NCBI GenBank assembly: GCA_039714535.1
Contig: JBDLJC010000052.1
Span: forward strand, 1 to 23,860
Direction of reading: 5' to 3'
Length of the DNA: 23,860 nucleotides
Source of the DNA: JAGXFP01 sp039714535
GTDB taxonomy: Bacteria > Desulfobacterota > Desulfobulbia > Desulfobulbales > JAGXFP01
Every line of letters starts with the position of its first letter. Position 1 is the stretch's first letter. Shown piece after piece: positions 1 through 7,865 of this stretch. The notes beneath the pieces were generated by a model. The model did no database searches. It saw only the letters and a list, made by a program, of their open reading frames with translations, and was not told where the DNA came from. Both the position numbers and the translations under genes were made by a program.

Positions 1-1
1 T

Positions 2-127
2 GTTATCAGGGAAATGAGATTTGAGATTACCGATACACATCTTAAATCTAGAAGTGGCAGATTTACCATACCAATTTGGAGGAAATTGTCAGATCAGAAC
101 AAGGTGAAATGTGTCCGAAAAACTTGA
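2..127 (+). CDS. possible C-terminal end of a gene cut by the window edge
   Basis: An open frame runs in from the left edge and stops at TGA 125-127, giving 41 residues ending in KCVRKT. I recognise no family. It lies on the far side of the tRNA fragment, so if real it would belong to whatever element integrated there. The frame is short and could be open by chance. Confidence 0.2.
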   Translation, partial: VIREMRFEITDTHLKSRSGRFTIPIWRKLSDQNKVKCVRKT

Positions 128-212
128 CCCTTCAAACAATAAATCAATGAGATAGAAAAAGGCCAATCCGAAAACCAAATAAGATAACAGCTTGAAATAT
201 ATAAGAAAACCG

Positions 213-262
213 TTTGACTCTTAATCAGCAGGTCCGGGGTTCGACTCCCCGACGGCCCACCA
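213..262 (+). tRNA. 3' half of a tRNA-Lys(CTT) gene, probable attachment-site remnant
   Basis: The sequence gives the anticodon loop CTCTTAA (anticodon CTT), the 3' anticodon strand, a five-base variable loop, a perfect T arm (CGGGG, loop TTCGACT, CCCCG), the 3' acceptor strand ACGGCCC, discriminator A and an encoded CCA at 260-262. The matching 5' acceptor GGGCCGT and D arm are absent upstream, and the outer pairs of the anticodon stem are already broken. This is therefore a 3' fragment, not a functional tRNA. Tyrosine recombinases commonly integrate in the 3' half of tRNA genes, so the fragment most likely marks the end of an integrated or excised element lying to the left. Confidence 0.75.
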
Positions 263-266
263 GTCA

Positions 267-298
267 AGGACTTACGAGAAATCGTAGGTCCTTTTTTT
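267..298 (+). terminator. intrinsic terminator of the tRNA fragment
   Basis: A 12-base-pair stem with one G-T pair (AAGGACTTACGA / TCGTAGGTCCTT) and a GAAA loop is followed by a run of seven T. It sits five bases after the CCA end, the normal place for a tRNA terminator. Confidence 0.8.
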
Positions 299-996
299 AT
301 TGGCGCTTCGTTTGGCACACTGACCCAGAACCATCTTTGCGGAAAAAACGTAAAAGGCCGACATCACTATTATGACATCGGCCTTCCAGGGGGAAAGAAT
401 GCCGTTTGATACCAGGAAGAAGGGGGGTCTTCCGGCATCATGGCACGATTGTATAATAACAACTTCTCGACAGTCTGAAAATGCGGCAATTTGTCGCACC
501 TGAGGTTTTCTTTCCAGGGCTGTGATTATCCGGACATGGCCGAACAATCCAACACAACACCCATTTGTCAAGCCCGCCTTTCCCCATAAGCGATAGAGAA
601 GCTGGGCCAGGATTATCTCGATAAGGAACAGGGGGGGAATAATTAAGTACGCTGTCCCTATTTTGCTTTCGCTTAAGGAGGGTTCTTTTTTATTCTGGAA
701 CTGCCCAACTGTTGTTGTCCCCCGGCAAAGTCGAGGGTTTACCTTAAGAAAATCATGCTTTTTCAATTTCACCTTGAATCGACTGGGCCAACGCCATGAG
801 CAAAAAGCCGTAGAACACTTTTATGGTGCATGGCGAAGTAGGAGTCACCGTGCCCTGAAAGCAAGACTTGCTGACCAACTCGGATTTTCCCCCGTAAGAA
901 TATCGGAGTTGCATCAGCAATATCAGTAATATGGGATTTGATTTATATTAAGAGCATGTGATAGAAATTAGAATATCTGGATATATCGGTATTTAA
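299..996. other. intergenic stretch without a convincing gene
   Basis: About 700 bases. A hairpin with 8-bp arms (354-361 / 378-385) is followed on the minus strand by T-rich sequence and could be a minus-strand terminator. Around 640-750 the text has the look of scrambled intergenic repeat sequence. A weak plus frame at 663-929 ends in a helical, HTH-like string (LADQLGFSPVRISELH) but has no ribosome binding site and no recognised relatives. A minus frame at 272-772 runs across the terminator and is not credible. Confidence 0.5.
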
Positions 997-3315
997 ATGA
1001 TGAAAAAGCATAACTACACTTTTGTGTCTTTCCTATCTGTTTTTTTGTTTTTATTCCTTGTGTGCCAGCCATTCATTGCACCTTTGCCAGCCTTCGCCCA
1101 GGAAAATGCAACCAAAGAAACAGCCCCTGCCCAAATTGAAACAATTGAAACCCAAATCTCGGCTATTCAGAAAAAAATCAAGGCGGTCAGTGACAAGATA
1201 TCTGCCGCCAAAAGTATGGAGAACTCACAATCGGCAAACCGCTTCAAGGTGAGCTTGGAGGACCTTAACCTCCGTACTACCCTTTTACGGGAAACAGATA
1301 CTATTTATCAACGGCAACTAGCGGCCTTGACCAAGCAGGAATCCCTGCAAAAAGAGCTTACGCTTCTGGAGGAAAATTCCAAGCAAGGCACTGACAAGAC
1401 TATTGACCAGAAACCTCCTTATTCTCTTAATCTATATGATTATTATCTCGATCAGCTCTCGAATTCGGCCAGACAGGTTGATGTTGTGACCCAGGCGATT
1501 TCCGTCGACAAAAAATCACTTCGTGAAGCCAATGCAAGATTAATTGCTGCTGAAAAAAAACTTCGTTCCCTCGCTGAATCAAACAATAAAGCCGAGGCTT
1601 CTGCTGAATGGTTGAAACTCCTGGCCGACGATGAAAAAGAACTCGCCCAGACCCTGGTTGACCTGCAACTTATCAATGCCGGCAACAACGGTCTTGAACT
1701 TAAACTTGCCGAACTGAAGAAAAGCATAAACCAGCAGAATATTGATTGGTTAAAGAAAAATCTCACTTTTAACGAAGAAGAACTCGTTAACCATCTGGCG
1801 GCAATTGAAGACAGACGCAAGGAACTGGAACAGCGTATCGATAAACTTCTGCGTGAGCAGCATATCGCAGAAAACAAATGGCTTGCCGCCCAACGTAAAG
1901 CTGATCCAGTCCAGCCTCCGGACGAAAAAAAACTGGCCAACGACCAAGCATATCTGCTGGCGCGTGAGGCTTGGCGCGAAACTTATCAGCATGTCATCAG
2001 TCACAACAATTCCATGTTGCAGCTGTTAAACTGGGAAGCTCTGTTGTGGCAGCGTCGCTACACATATTTAAAGGGGGCAACCCCTGCTGTTGAGCTAAAA
2101 AACTGGCGCAAGGAAGCCAGGGCCGAGATAAAAAAACTGAACCGGACGCTGATCCTGCACCAGACCCACCAATACAATGTTCAGGCAAAAATCGCGGCCA
2201 CCCGTATCCAGCTGAGCAGAGAAAACATCGACCCCGAGGCCCACCGTCATATCGACACATGCCTTCAGGCCCAGAATAAACTGGGGGAAAGAAATTTTGA
2301 ATACCTGACCGTTCTGCAAGGAGCCATTGAACTTGATCAGCGTTTGATTGAAACGATCGACGATCACCTGAAAGAATTCAATCTCGGTGAACAACTGGCC
2401 ATGGTCCGTGCCACCATAGAATCGATCTGGAAATATGAATTGTTCGTCGTCGATACCCACGGGGTAACGATAGGTAAAGTCATCATCGCCTTTATTATTC
2501 TAATTGCCGGCATAATTTTTTCCGGGTTTTCCACCCGTCTGATTCGTCGACAGCTGCTTGTGCGATTGAAAATGAGCTTAAGCGCCACGGCGATTACAGA
2601 AAAACTCATCTACTACTCATCACTTCTCGTGGTGACCTTTATTGCCATGCGTTCAGTTAATATCCCGATGACCGCCTTTACTTTTCTTGGCGGCGCCATG
2701 GCTATCGGTGTTGGTTTCGGCGCTCAGAAACTGATCAATAATTTCATTAGCGGTTTCATCCTCATGATTGAACATCCCATCAAAGTGGGAGACCTTGTCC
2801 AGACTGACAGTGGTCTTGGCAAAATTGAAGATATCGGCGCACGCTGCACCAGGGTTCTCACCTTTGACAATGTTCACCTGCTGGTTCCAAACAGCCATTT
2901 TCTGGAAAACAATATTACCAACTGGACCCACAACGATAATATGGTCCAAGCAACGGTAACGGTCGGTGTAGCCTACGGCAGCTCCACAGAGCTTGTTAAA
3001 AAACAACTGCTCCAGGCGGCGTACGAACATGGCGAGGTCCTTGAAACCCCTGAACCATATGTCTTGTTTGATGATTTTGGCGACAACACCCTGCTCTTTA
3101 CCCTTTTTTTCTGGATCATGGTAGACCAGGTGAGTGACAGGAAGAGGATTGAAAGCGATGCCCGCTTTATTATCGATGAATTTTTCCGCGAGGCAAACCT
3201 GGCAATAGCATTTCCGCAAAGAGACGTGCATCTTGACACTAGCAGCCCTTTACAGATAACTATTTCAAAAAAAGCAACAAAAGAAAACCACGATGAGGAA
3301 AACATTTCTTTATGA
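997..3315 (+). CDS. large MscS-family mechanosensitive channel
   Basis: Encodes 772 residues, a small-conductance mechanosensitive channel that vents solutes across the inner membrane on hypo-osmotic shock. A signal peptide (about 1-34, ending PAFA) leads into a long charged coiled-coil periplasmic region (about 36-480). Transmembrane helices follow near 489-512 and 536-556, then the Gly/Ala-rich pore helix near 560-590 (GGAMAIGVGFGAQ) and the cytoplasmic beta domain (VPNSHFLENNITNW). This layout is that of the MscK/YbiO-like large members rather than the roughly 280-residue core MscS. No strong Shine-Dalgarno precedes either of two adjacent ATGs (997, 1000). The gene stands alone. The family call is secure; the exact subtype is inferred. 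Confidence 0.95.
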   Translation: MMKKHNYTFVSFLSVFLFLFLVCQPFIAPLPAFAQENATKETAPAQIETIETQISAIQKKIKAVSDKISAAKSMENSQSANRFKVSLEDLNLRTTLLRETDTIYQRQLAALTKQESLQKELTLLEENSKQGTDKTIDQKPPYSLNLYDYYLDQLSNSARQVDVVTQAISVDKKSLREANARLIAAEKKLRSLAESNNKAEASAEWLKLLADDEKELAQTLVDLQLINAGNNGLELKLAELKKSINQQNIDWLKKNLTFNEEELVNHLAAIEDRRKELEQRIDKLLREQHIAENKWLAAQRKADPVQPPDEKKLANDQAYLLAREAWRETYQHVISHNNSMLQLLNWEALLWQRRYTYLKGATPAVELKNWRKEARAEIKKLNRTLILHQTHQYNVQAKIAATRIQLSRENIDPEAHRHIDTCLQAQNKLGERNFEYLTVLQGAIELDQRLIETIDDHLKEFNLGEQLAMVRATIESIWKYELFVVDTHGVTIGKVIIAFIILIAGIIFSGFSTRLIRRQLLVRLKMSLSATAITEKLIYYSSLLVVTFIAMRSVNIPMTAFTFLGGAMAIGVGFGAQKLINNFISGFILMIEHPIKVGDLVQTDSGLGKIEDIGARCTRVLTFDNVHLLVPNSHFLENNITNWTHNDNMVQATVTVGVAYGSSTELVKKQLLQAAYEHGEVLETPEPYVLFDDFGDNTLLFTLFFWIMVDQVSDRKRIESDARFIIDEFFREANLAIAFPQRDVHLDTSSPLQITISKKATKENHDEENISL

Positions 3316-3771
3316 AATTTTCTGGTTAATAAGACGATAAGGAGAGTAAAAGGGTTCAAGTCTTCGTTTGACTCTTGCTTGCATTGGGAATGAACAAAGA
3401 AGGAGGCAAATCTGTTTTTGATTTTTGCTTGTGGAAATATTTGGTCATCGGTGTCAGGCCACGCGAAACTAACTAAAAAGCGGGGCAGGCTTGACCCGAT
3501 CCCCGAATCGCTATGACCGAGAGATCTGCGGATATTAACCTTCCCAAGAGGGGATATGGTTTTTCCACCTCAAGGAAGAAGTCCATCTCTTGACAAGGGC
3601 CTTTAATGGGTGACCCGAATTTCCGAAAATTAACTAAGTTTTTAATCAATGGCTGCCGAACATTGTACAGCTGCAAAGACATTAACTATCGAATCTGACG
3701 GATTTATTAAGGTGTAGAGTGGATTTATTCAGGCGCAATCGGCAATCTCCAAATAAAAAATGTAATTTTAA
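3316..3771. other. intergenic stretch
   Basis: No gene is supported in these roughly 450 bases. It contains a 12-base copy (3365-3376) of sequence found in the tRNA fragment at 211-222. A minus frame at 3473-3682 lacks coding character. Confidence 0.5.
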
Positions 3772-3800
3772 TTGACGCATAGCGTTTGCTATGCTTATAT
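3772..3800 (+). promoter_or_regulatory. sigma70-type promoter with a palindrome in the spacer
   Basis: A -35 TTGACG (3772-3777) and a -10 TTATAT (3795-3800) are separated by exactly 17 bases. The spacer carries a 7-bp inverted repeat around GTTT (GCATAGC / GCTATGC, 3777-3794), which is where a repressor or activator dimer could bind. Transcription would start near 3807, just upstream of the riboswitch. Confidence 0.7.
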
Positions 3801-3825
3801 GAGAAAAATTAGTTAGTCAGACAAC

Positions 3826-3918
3826 CATATACTACCGAAAAGGTAACGTCGGGTAACCGACCGCACAAAGCTACCTGCCCAGCATTTCCGGACAGAGGGG
3901 CTGCCGAAGTAGTAAGGG
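3826..3918 (+). ncRNA. GEMM-I-like (c-di-GMP-I / cGAMP) riboswitch aptamer
   Basis: The closing helix P1 pairs TACTAC (3830-3835) with GTAGTA (3909-3914). Inside are a GTCGG-GTAA-CCGAC hairpin with a GNRA tetraloop (3848-3861), then a CGCACAAAGC segment matching the family's conserved GACGCAAAGC, and a 3' side GAGGGGCTGCCGAAG like the family's AGCGGGGTTACCGA. A terminator follows and a c-type cytochrome lies downstream, as for cGAMP-responsive GEMM-I RNAs of Geobacter. The conserved 10-mer carries a two-base difference, and I cannot tell from the sequence whether the ligand is c-di-GMP or cGAMP. Confidence 0.72.
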
Positions 3919-3925
3919 ATATACC

Positions 3926-3958
3926 AAAGCCACCCTTACGGGTGGTTTTTTATTTTTA
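3926..3958 (+). terminator. riboswitch-controlled intrinsic terminator
   Basis: CCACCC (3930-3935), loop TTAC and GGGTGG (3940-3945), extended by weaker pairs, run into a T-rich tail. The left arm plus loop (CCCTTAC, 3933-3939) is also perfectly complementary to GTAAGGG (3912-3918) in the 3' strand of the aptamer, so an antiterminator can form instead. Confidence 0.85.
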
Positions 3959-4092
3959 AATGCTTAAAAGGTTCCTGAATGAGATATAAATTTGAGAATT
4001 ATGACACAAGTATAGGGGGGGAGTTATTGGTTGTAGGAGGGCTTATTTTAATAAGCTCTATTTCGTTAACTCCATAAGGGGAGGAGAGATGT

Positions 4093-4788
4093 ATGAAAAC
4101 CATCGGATTGATCATTGTTTTGGCTGTTATTACTTGTATTGGGGCATCATTACCCGCCTTTGCCTACAATTACGAGGAGGCAAACAACTGTGCTGATTGC
4201 CACTATGCCACCGGCGCTCATATGCCTTATGTGGTAGATAAGTGGATGCAAAGCAAACATGCCCTGTCATATGGAGTGTACCAAGGCAATACGTACTGTG
4301 CTAACTGCCATGCCCCATTCCAGGCAGACGCAGACGCAGATTATGCTAACAATGTCCCTGTTGCCCCAGAAGAGTGGGAGGCTGTGACCTGTGGCGCCTG
4401 CCACCCTCCGCACAATTTGAGAGTTGAATGGGGTACTACAATAGGCATATATGACGTTGCTACGGAAGAGTATTCTCCTCTATATGTTGAGGATTCCAAT
4501 GCGCTTTGCACCAACTGTCATACCGGCTTACGTCATTCGCCTGATTTTCAGGGCTATGGCCAAGTGATGTTCCACAAGAAAGGAGTGCAGTGCATTAACT
4601 GCCATATGCCAAAAGTCCCCGTAGCCAGTGGGTTGAAGGACAGGGCCGCCCATGACTTTGATCCTTCCGCAAACCTGCCATATTCATGTGGAACCCTGGC
4701 GGGTGGATGCCATAGCAACCACAAGGAAGCCTGGGCCCTGAAGCAGATCGCCAAAGGAAGGATTCACGGTGAGAAGAAAACTCACTAA
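4093..4788 (+). CDS. secreted multihaem cytochrome c (five CXXCH plus one candidate)
   Basis: Encodes 231 residues with a Sec signal peptide (cleavage after AFA24), so it acts in the periplasm or beyond. Five canonical CXXCH sites attach haem c covalently, at C33, C69, C100, C139 and C167. A sixth cluster, C199-X6-CH207, may bind another haem in a non-standard way. Many other His residues can serve as distal ligands. Such proteins carry electrons in anaerobic respiration or to extracellular acceptors; the exact partner is not visible. The start is supported by GGGGAGGAGAG just upstream. Transcription appears to be gated by the riboswitch and terminator 134 bases upstream. The haem-protein call is certain; the pathway is inferred. 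Confidence 0.93.
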   Translation: MKTIGLIIVLAVITCIGASLPAFAYNYEEANNCADCHYATGAHMPYVVDKWMQSKHALSYGVYQGNTYCANCHAPFQADADADYANNVPVAPEEWEAVTCGACHPPHNLRVEWGTTIGIYDVATEEYSPLYVEDSNALCTNCHTGLRHSPDFQGYGQVMFHKKGVQCINCHMPKVPVASGLKDRAAHDFDPSANLPYSCGTLAGGCHSNHKEAWALKQIAKGRIHGEKKTH

Positions 4789-5042
4789 ACCTTTTGTTTA
4801 TGAGTTTTATCCGGGGGGGGCATTGCCCTCCCTCCTTTTTTTGAACACAGAATTTCTGTCATTAGATTCTTCCACTCTTGGAAAGGGATCACCCGTTTTT
4901 GACTTTTTACTGTTTTTTTCACGATTTCAGCCAGTTGTCCACGGAGACTTTTATTCGTGTATTTCCTTGATTTTACCCTCTGGACCACACTGCTCACCGT
5001 GCTGGGAGAAAGAGTCAAATCTTTATTCTTGACAAACCTCAC
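4785..5042 (-). CDS. possible small helix-turn-helix protein
   Basis: An 85-residue frame starting with GTG at 5042 and converging on the cytochrome gene with a 4-base overlap. Residues about 9-40 (LTLSPSTVSSVVQ followed by a charged helix) resemble the recognition part of Nlp/XRE-like DNA-binding proteins, but the first helix expected before it is missing. A different frame starting at ATG 5061 (MKNVMKGEVCQE then stop) could be the lost N-terminus, in which case this is a frameshifted gene. The C-terminus crosses a run of eight G. Function unproven. Confidence 0.4.
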   Translation of the reverse strand: MRFVKNKDLTLSPSTVSSVVQRVKSRKYTNKSLRGQLAEIVKKTVKSQKRVIPFQEWKNLMTEILCSKKGGRAMPPPDKTHKQKV

Positions 5043-5187
5043 CTTTCATCACGTTTTTCATACCGCCAAAATTATTGGCACTCTGTAATTGGCAGGGTAG
5101 CCTTTGGTCTTGGCACGTCTAGCAAGGGGACTAGTTCCCGGCATCCCTCATCAAACAAGCAATCCAGCACCTTTTTAAGGGAAAACA

Positions 5188-5328
5188 GTGGTTGTTAAAG
5201 ATAAACTTGATCAACAGGTCACTATGAAATACAAAGCTGTTTTTGTTTTTGAGAAAACCGGTGCCCTGGAGCCTGCCGATATTCTGGGATCTCCCGGAGT
5301 CTACCGATTCATCACCTTGAATATATGA
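5188..5328 (+). CDS. possible 46-residue ORF
   Basis: GTG 5188 opens a frame ending at TGA 5326, with an internal ATG at 5224. The product (FVFEKTGALEPADILGSPGV inside) reads like protein rather than noise, but no family is recognised and no good ribosome binding site is seen. It may be a fragment of an older gene. Confidence 0.25.
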   Translation: MVVKDKLDQQVTMKYKAVFVFEKTGALEPADILGSPGVYRFITLNI

Positions 5329-5393
5329 CCTGTATTAAGGTAATATTAGGCACGAAAATAATGAAAACCAAAATGACTCTCGGGTGGTCCGCA

Positions 5394-5735
5394 ATGAAAA
5401 AGAATGTTATTTTTATCTCGACCCTGATCAGCACCTCTATCATCGCCACTAATCTTCATGCCGATGGTAGAGGATTCATAGAGGAACTGATTTCAGATAC
5501 GAAACAGTTCCTGCGAATTTCCCAACCAACACCATCTAAGAAAAAAGGGAACATGTACAAAACATGGACGGTTGTGGAAGTTACACCTGATACCATCATC
5601 CTCCAGAGGAAAAAGAGAGATGACCAAAAGGACGATGTGAGTATTGACCGATCGCGAAGACCTTATCTCAAGGTCGGAGACAGGGTCCGATATGACAAAG
5701 TCAGAAATCGCCTACGTAGAACCCTGGATAGATAA
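5394..5735 (+). CDS. small exported protein of unknown function
   Basis: From ATG 5394 the product has 113 residues. It begins MKKNVIFISTL with a hydrophobic stretch ending near HADG, a typical signal peptide, so an upstream ATG at 5325 is less likely. The mature part is strongly basic (RKKRDDQK, DRSRRPY, VRNRLRR) and has a short beta-like segment (TWTVVEVTPDTIILQR ... YLKVGDRVRYD) that resembles a small SH3-like or OB-like barrel with a KVGDRVRY turn. No known family is recognised. It converges on the kinase pseudogene that follows. A periplasmic location is inferred from the signal peptide only. Confidence 0.6.
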   Translation: MKKNVIFISTLISTSIIATNLHADGRGFIEELISDTKQFLRISQPTPSKKKGNMYKTWTVVEVTPDTIILQRKKRDDQKDDVSIDRSRRPYLKVGDRVRYDKVRNRLRRTLDR

Positions 5736-5767
5736 AAAGAAAATGCGCGTGAATTTAAAGGGTGCGA

Positions 5768-7289
5768 CAGATGTTTTGAGATTGAGATATAGAAGGTTAT
5801 CCCTTTCTGAAAACCTGATTTGCTCCATACTTCACCCTGGTGGTGTTCGGCGATTTCTTTTACGATCGCCAAGCCCAATCATGTTCCCTCAATGCCCCTT
5901 GAAGTTCCTTTACGTTTGAAGAGGCCGAATATCCCCCTGGAATCTTCCTTGTTCAAACCTATCCCGTCATCACTAACGGAAAAAATATGGCAATCATCGC
6001 TATCCTGATAGCCTATTTCAATTTTACTTAAAGTTTCACCGCCGTATTTAAGGGCGTTGTCGATAAAATTCCTTAGAACTCTCTAGATTGATAACCTGTC
6101 GGCCTTGATTTCAGGTATGTATTCTGGTTCAGACCATCTTATTTGCCGAATGGTAAGTTGGGACGAAAATTCTTTTCCCTGATCAACTGGAGAATCTCTT
6201 TAAAGTCTATATCTACAATACTAATTGGTGTTTCTTTGGTCGATATGTACACATTAATTGTTTCAACCAGGGCGGCAATCTGTTCTGACGACTTCAAGAT
6301 TTGATCACAGAATTTATCCCCTTTTTCATCAAGAATATGCCTATAATGTTTGTGAAGATGCTTCGACAGGCCGAAAATGGCAATGGCTGGATTTTTCAGG
6401 TCATGTGCTACCGAATAGGCAAACATCTTTATTTTTTCAGAACTCTTTGCCAACGCCTCCTCCGCCCGCTTACGGTCAGAAATGTCTTTGTGGGTACCGA
6501 CAAAGCGCATAGGTTTGCCATTTTCATCCCATTCAACAACCCTCCCCCGGGACAGGATTCATTGCCACTGCCCTGCCTTGTTACGTAATCGGAACTCAAC
6601 ATTATAATGTTCGGTCCGACCGCTCAGGTTCTCCTTGACCGCCGCCAAAGCCCTTATCTTGTCGTCCGGATGAAGCAGTTTTTTCCAGCCCAAGGCAGGA
6701 TTTTTCATATCATCGGCAGTATAGCCCAGGAGCCGGGCCCAATTATTGCCATAAAAAGTCTCGCCAGTGACAAGGTTGCGATCCCAGACTCCGTCGGAGG
6801 TCGCATCAAGGGTTAGGCGGAAGCGTTTATCGCTCTCCCGCAAGGCCTCCTCTGCCTGTTTACTTTCGGTAATATCCCTAACGTATTCGATAACTCCGAT
6901 GATTTACCCGGTTGCCTCGTCGAAGAGAGGAAAGGAGAAAAGGTCCAGCCAGCCGACAATCTCACGCCCCGGACCTCTCCTGGCAACGACTTCATGGGCC
7001 GCCTGGCCGGTCGCGAGCGTTTTGCGAACGGGACAGGCTTTACAGGGTTTATCTCGTTCGTGGTAAGCGGCATGGCATGGGAGTACCATCCTTCCATGGT
7101 GTGGTTCACCTGGATAATATTATATTCACGATCCAGGATGCTGATACCGTCCTGAATGCTCGAAAAGATGTTTGAGAGGAAGTTTTTACTTTCTTGCTGT
7201 TCCTCTTCGATCCGCTTGCTTTCTGCGGCTTCTTCCTCTAACTCCACGACCCTCTGCGCCAATTCTTCATAGGTCGGTTTTCTGCTCAT
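5768..7289 (-). pseudogene. decayed PAS-domain sensor histidine kinase
   Basis: Joined across frames, the parts read as a complete sensor kinase: N-terminal coiled coil and PAS (FSSIQDGISILDREYNI), a second PAS (LTLDATSDGVWDRN ... WKKLLHPDD), a dimerisation/H box with phospho-acceptor His (AYSVAHDLKNPA), an N box (LRNFIDNALKYGG) and ATP-lid motifs (SDDGIG; LGLAIVKEIAEHHQG). The frame is broken by a shift near 7062-7075, TAA at 6904, TGA at 6559 (a TGG Trp in relatives), a shift near 6164-6178, TAG at 6083 and TGA at 5879 (inside the G2 box, where Gly is expected). No proper stop is seen after the final strand. With this many lesions the gene is dead, not a sequencing slip. Confidence 0.9.
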
Positions 7290-7435
7290 GTTAATATCCC
7301 CCCCGGAACAACCAAGGTGCCTAAATATTTTGATTTAATAGTATGAAAAGCCTGCAACGATATCTAGCAAAGGGAAGAGTTTCCCATAAGCGAATTTACA
7401 GTTAGATCCCCATTGATTTTTCAATATGATAATAA

Positions 7436-7738
7436 CTAGGACAGCCCTTTTTTTCTGTGTCTGTAGTAAATACAGTTTCTACAATAAGTTATTTTTTTAT
7501 TAGCCAGTAAACGTCGTAACTCGTCTATACATGGGTTTAATACTCCATCAACCTCCCAACAGTTTCTTTTTTCTTCTTCATTAAACATCAGGCATTTTGC
7601 TTTTTTACAACCGAAGAACTCGTGGCATTTAACAGTCATTAGCCCCACCCAGAATTCAATGATTATTATTAACATCACGAAATCCAAGACTACCACTGCG
7701 TAGTACATAGGATACCATGGCAAAACTTTCTCTGTCAA
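7436..7738 (-). CDS. cysteine-rich membrane-anchored small protein
   Basis: 100 residues from TTG 7738, or 90 from ATG 7708; neither start has a clear ribosome binding site. One strongly hydrophobic helix (about 12-35) is followed by a soluble tail with seven Cys (38, 44, 49, 60, 70, 86, 89) including CWEV and a closing CRNCIYY. This Cys spacing recalls small metal-binding modules found beside signalling proteins in deltaproteobacteria, with the tail probably cytoplasmic, but I cannot name the family. It lies 146 bases upstream of the dead kinase on the same strand and may once have worked with it. Confidence 0.6.
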   Translation of the reverse strand: MTEKVLPWYPMYYAVVVLDFVMLIIIIEFWVGLMTVKCHEFFGCKKAKCLMFNEEEKRNCWEVDGVLNPCIDELRRLLANKKITYCRNCIYYRHRKKGLS

Positions 7739-7865
7739 CAGGCTGGGATTTATGGCGAGTTGCCAGCAAGGATAAGAATCAGGGGGGTGATGAGAGATGC
7801 TAAGAGGATAGCCTGGAAGCTATTGAAAGGAAGCAAGTTTTGCTTACTAAGGACAATAGCAGAAA

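Noticed and set aside
94..318. Minus-strand frame across the tRNA fragment
   Set aside because: It reads through a tRNA and its terminator (the GSRTPDLLIKSQ string is a common false translation of tRNA sequence).
272..929. Overlapping frames of 166 and 88 codons on opposite strands
   Set aside because: No ribosome binding sites or recognised domains; one crosses a terminator hairpin. Noted only as intergenic.
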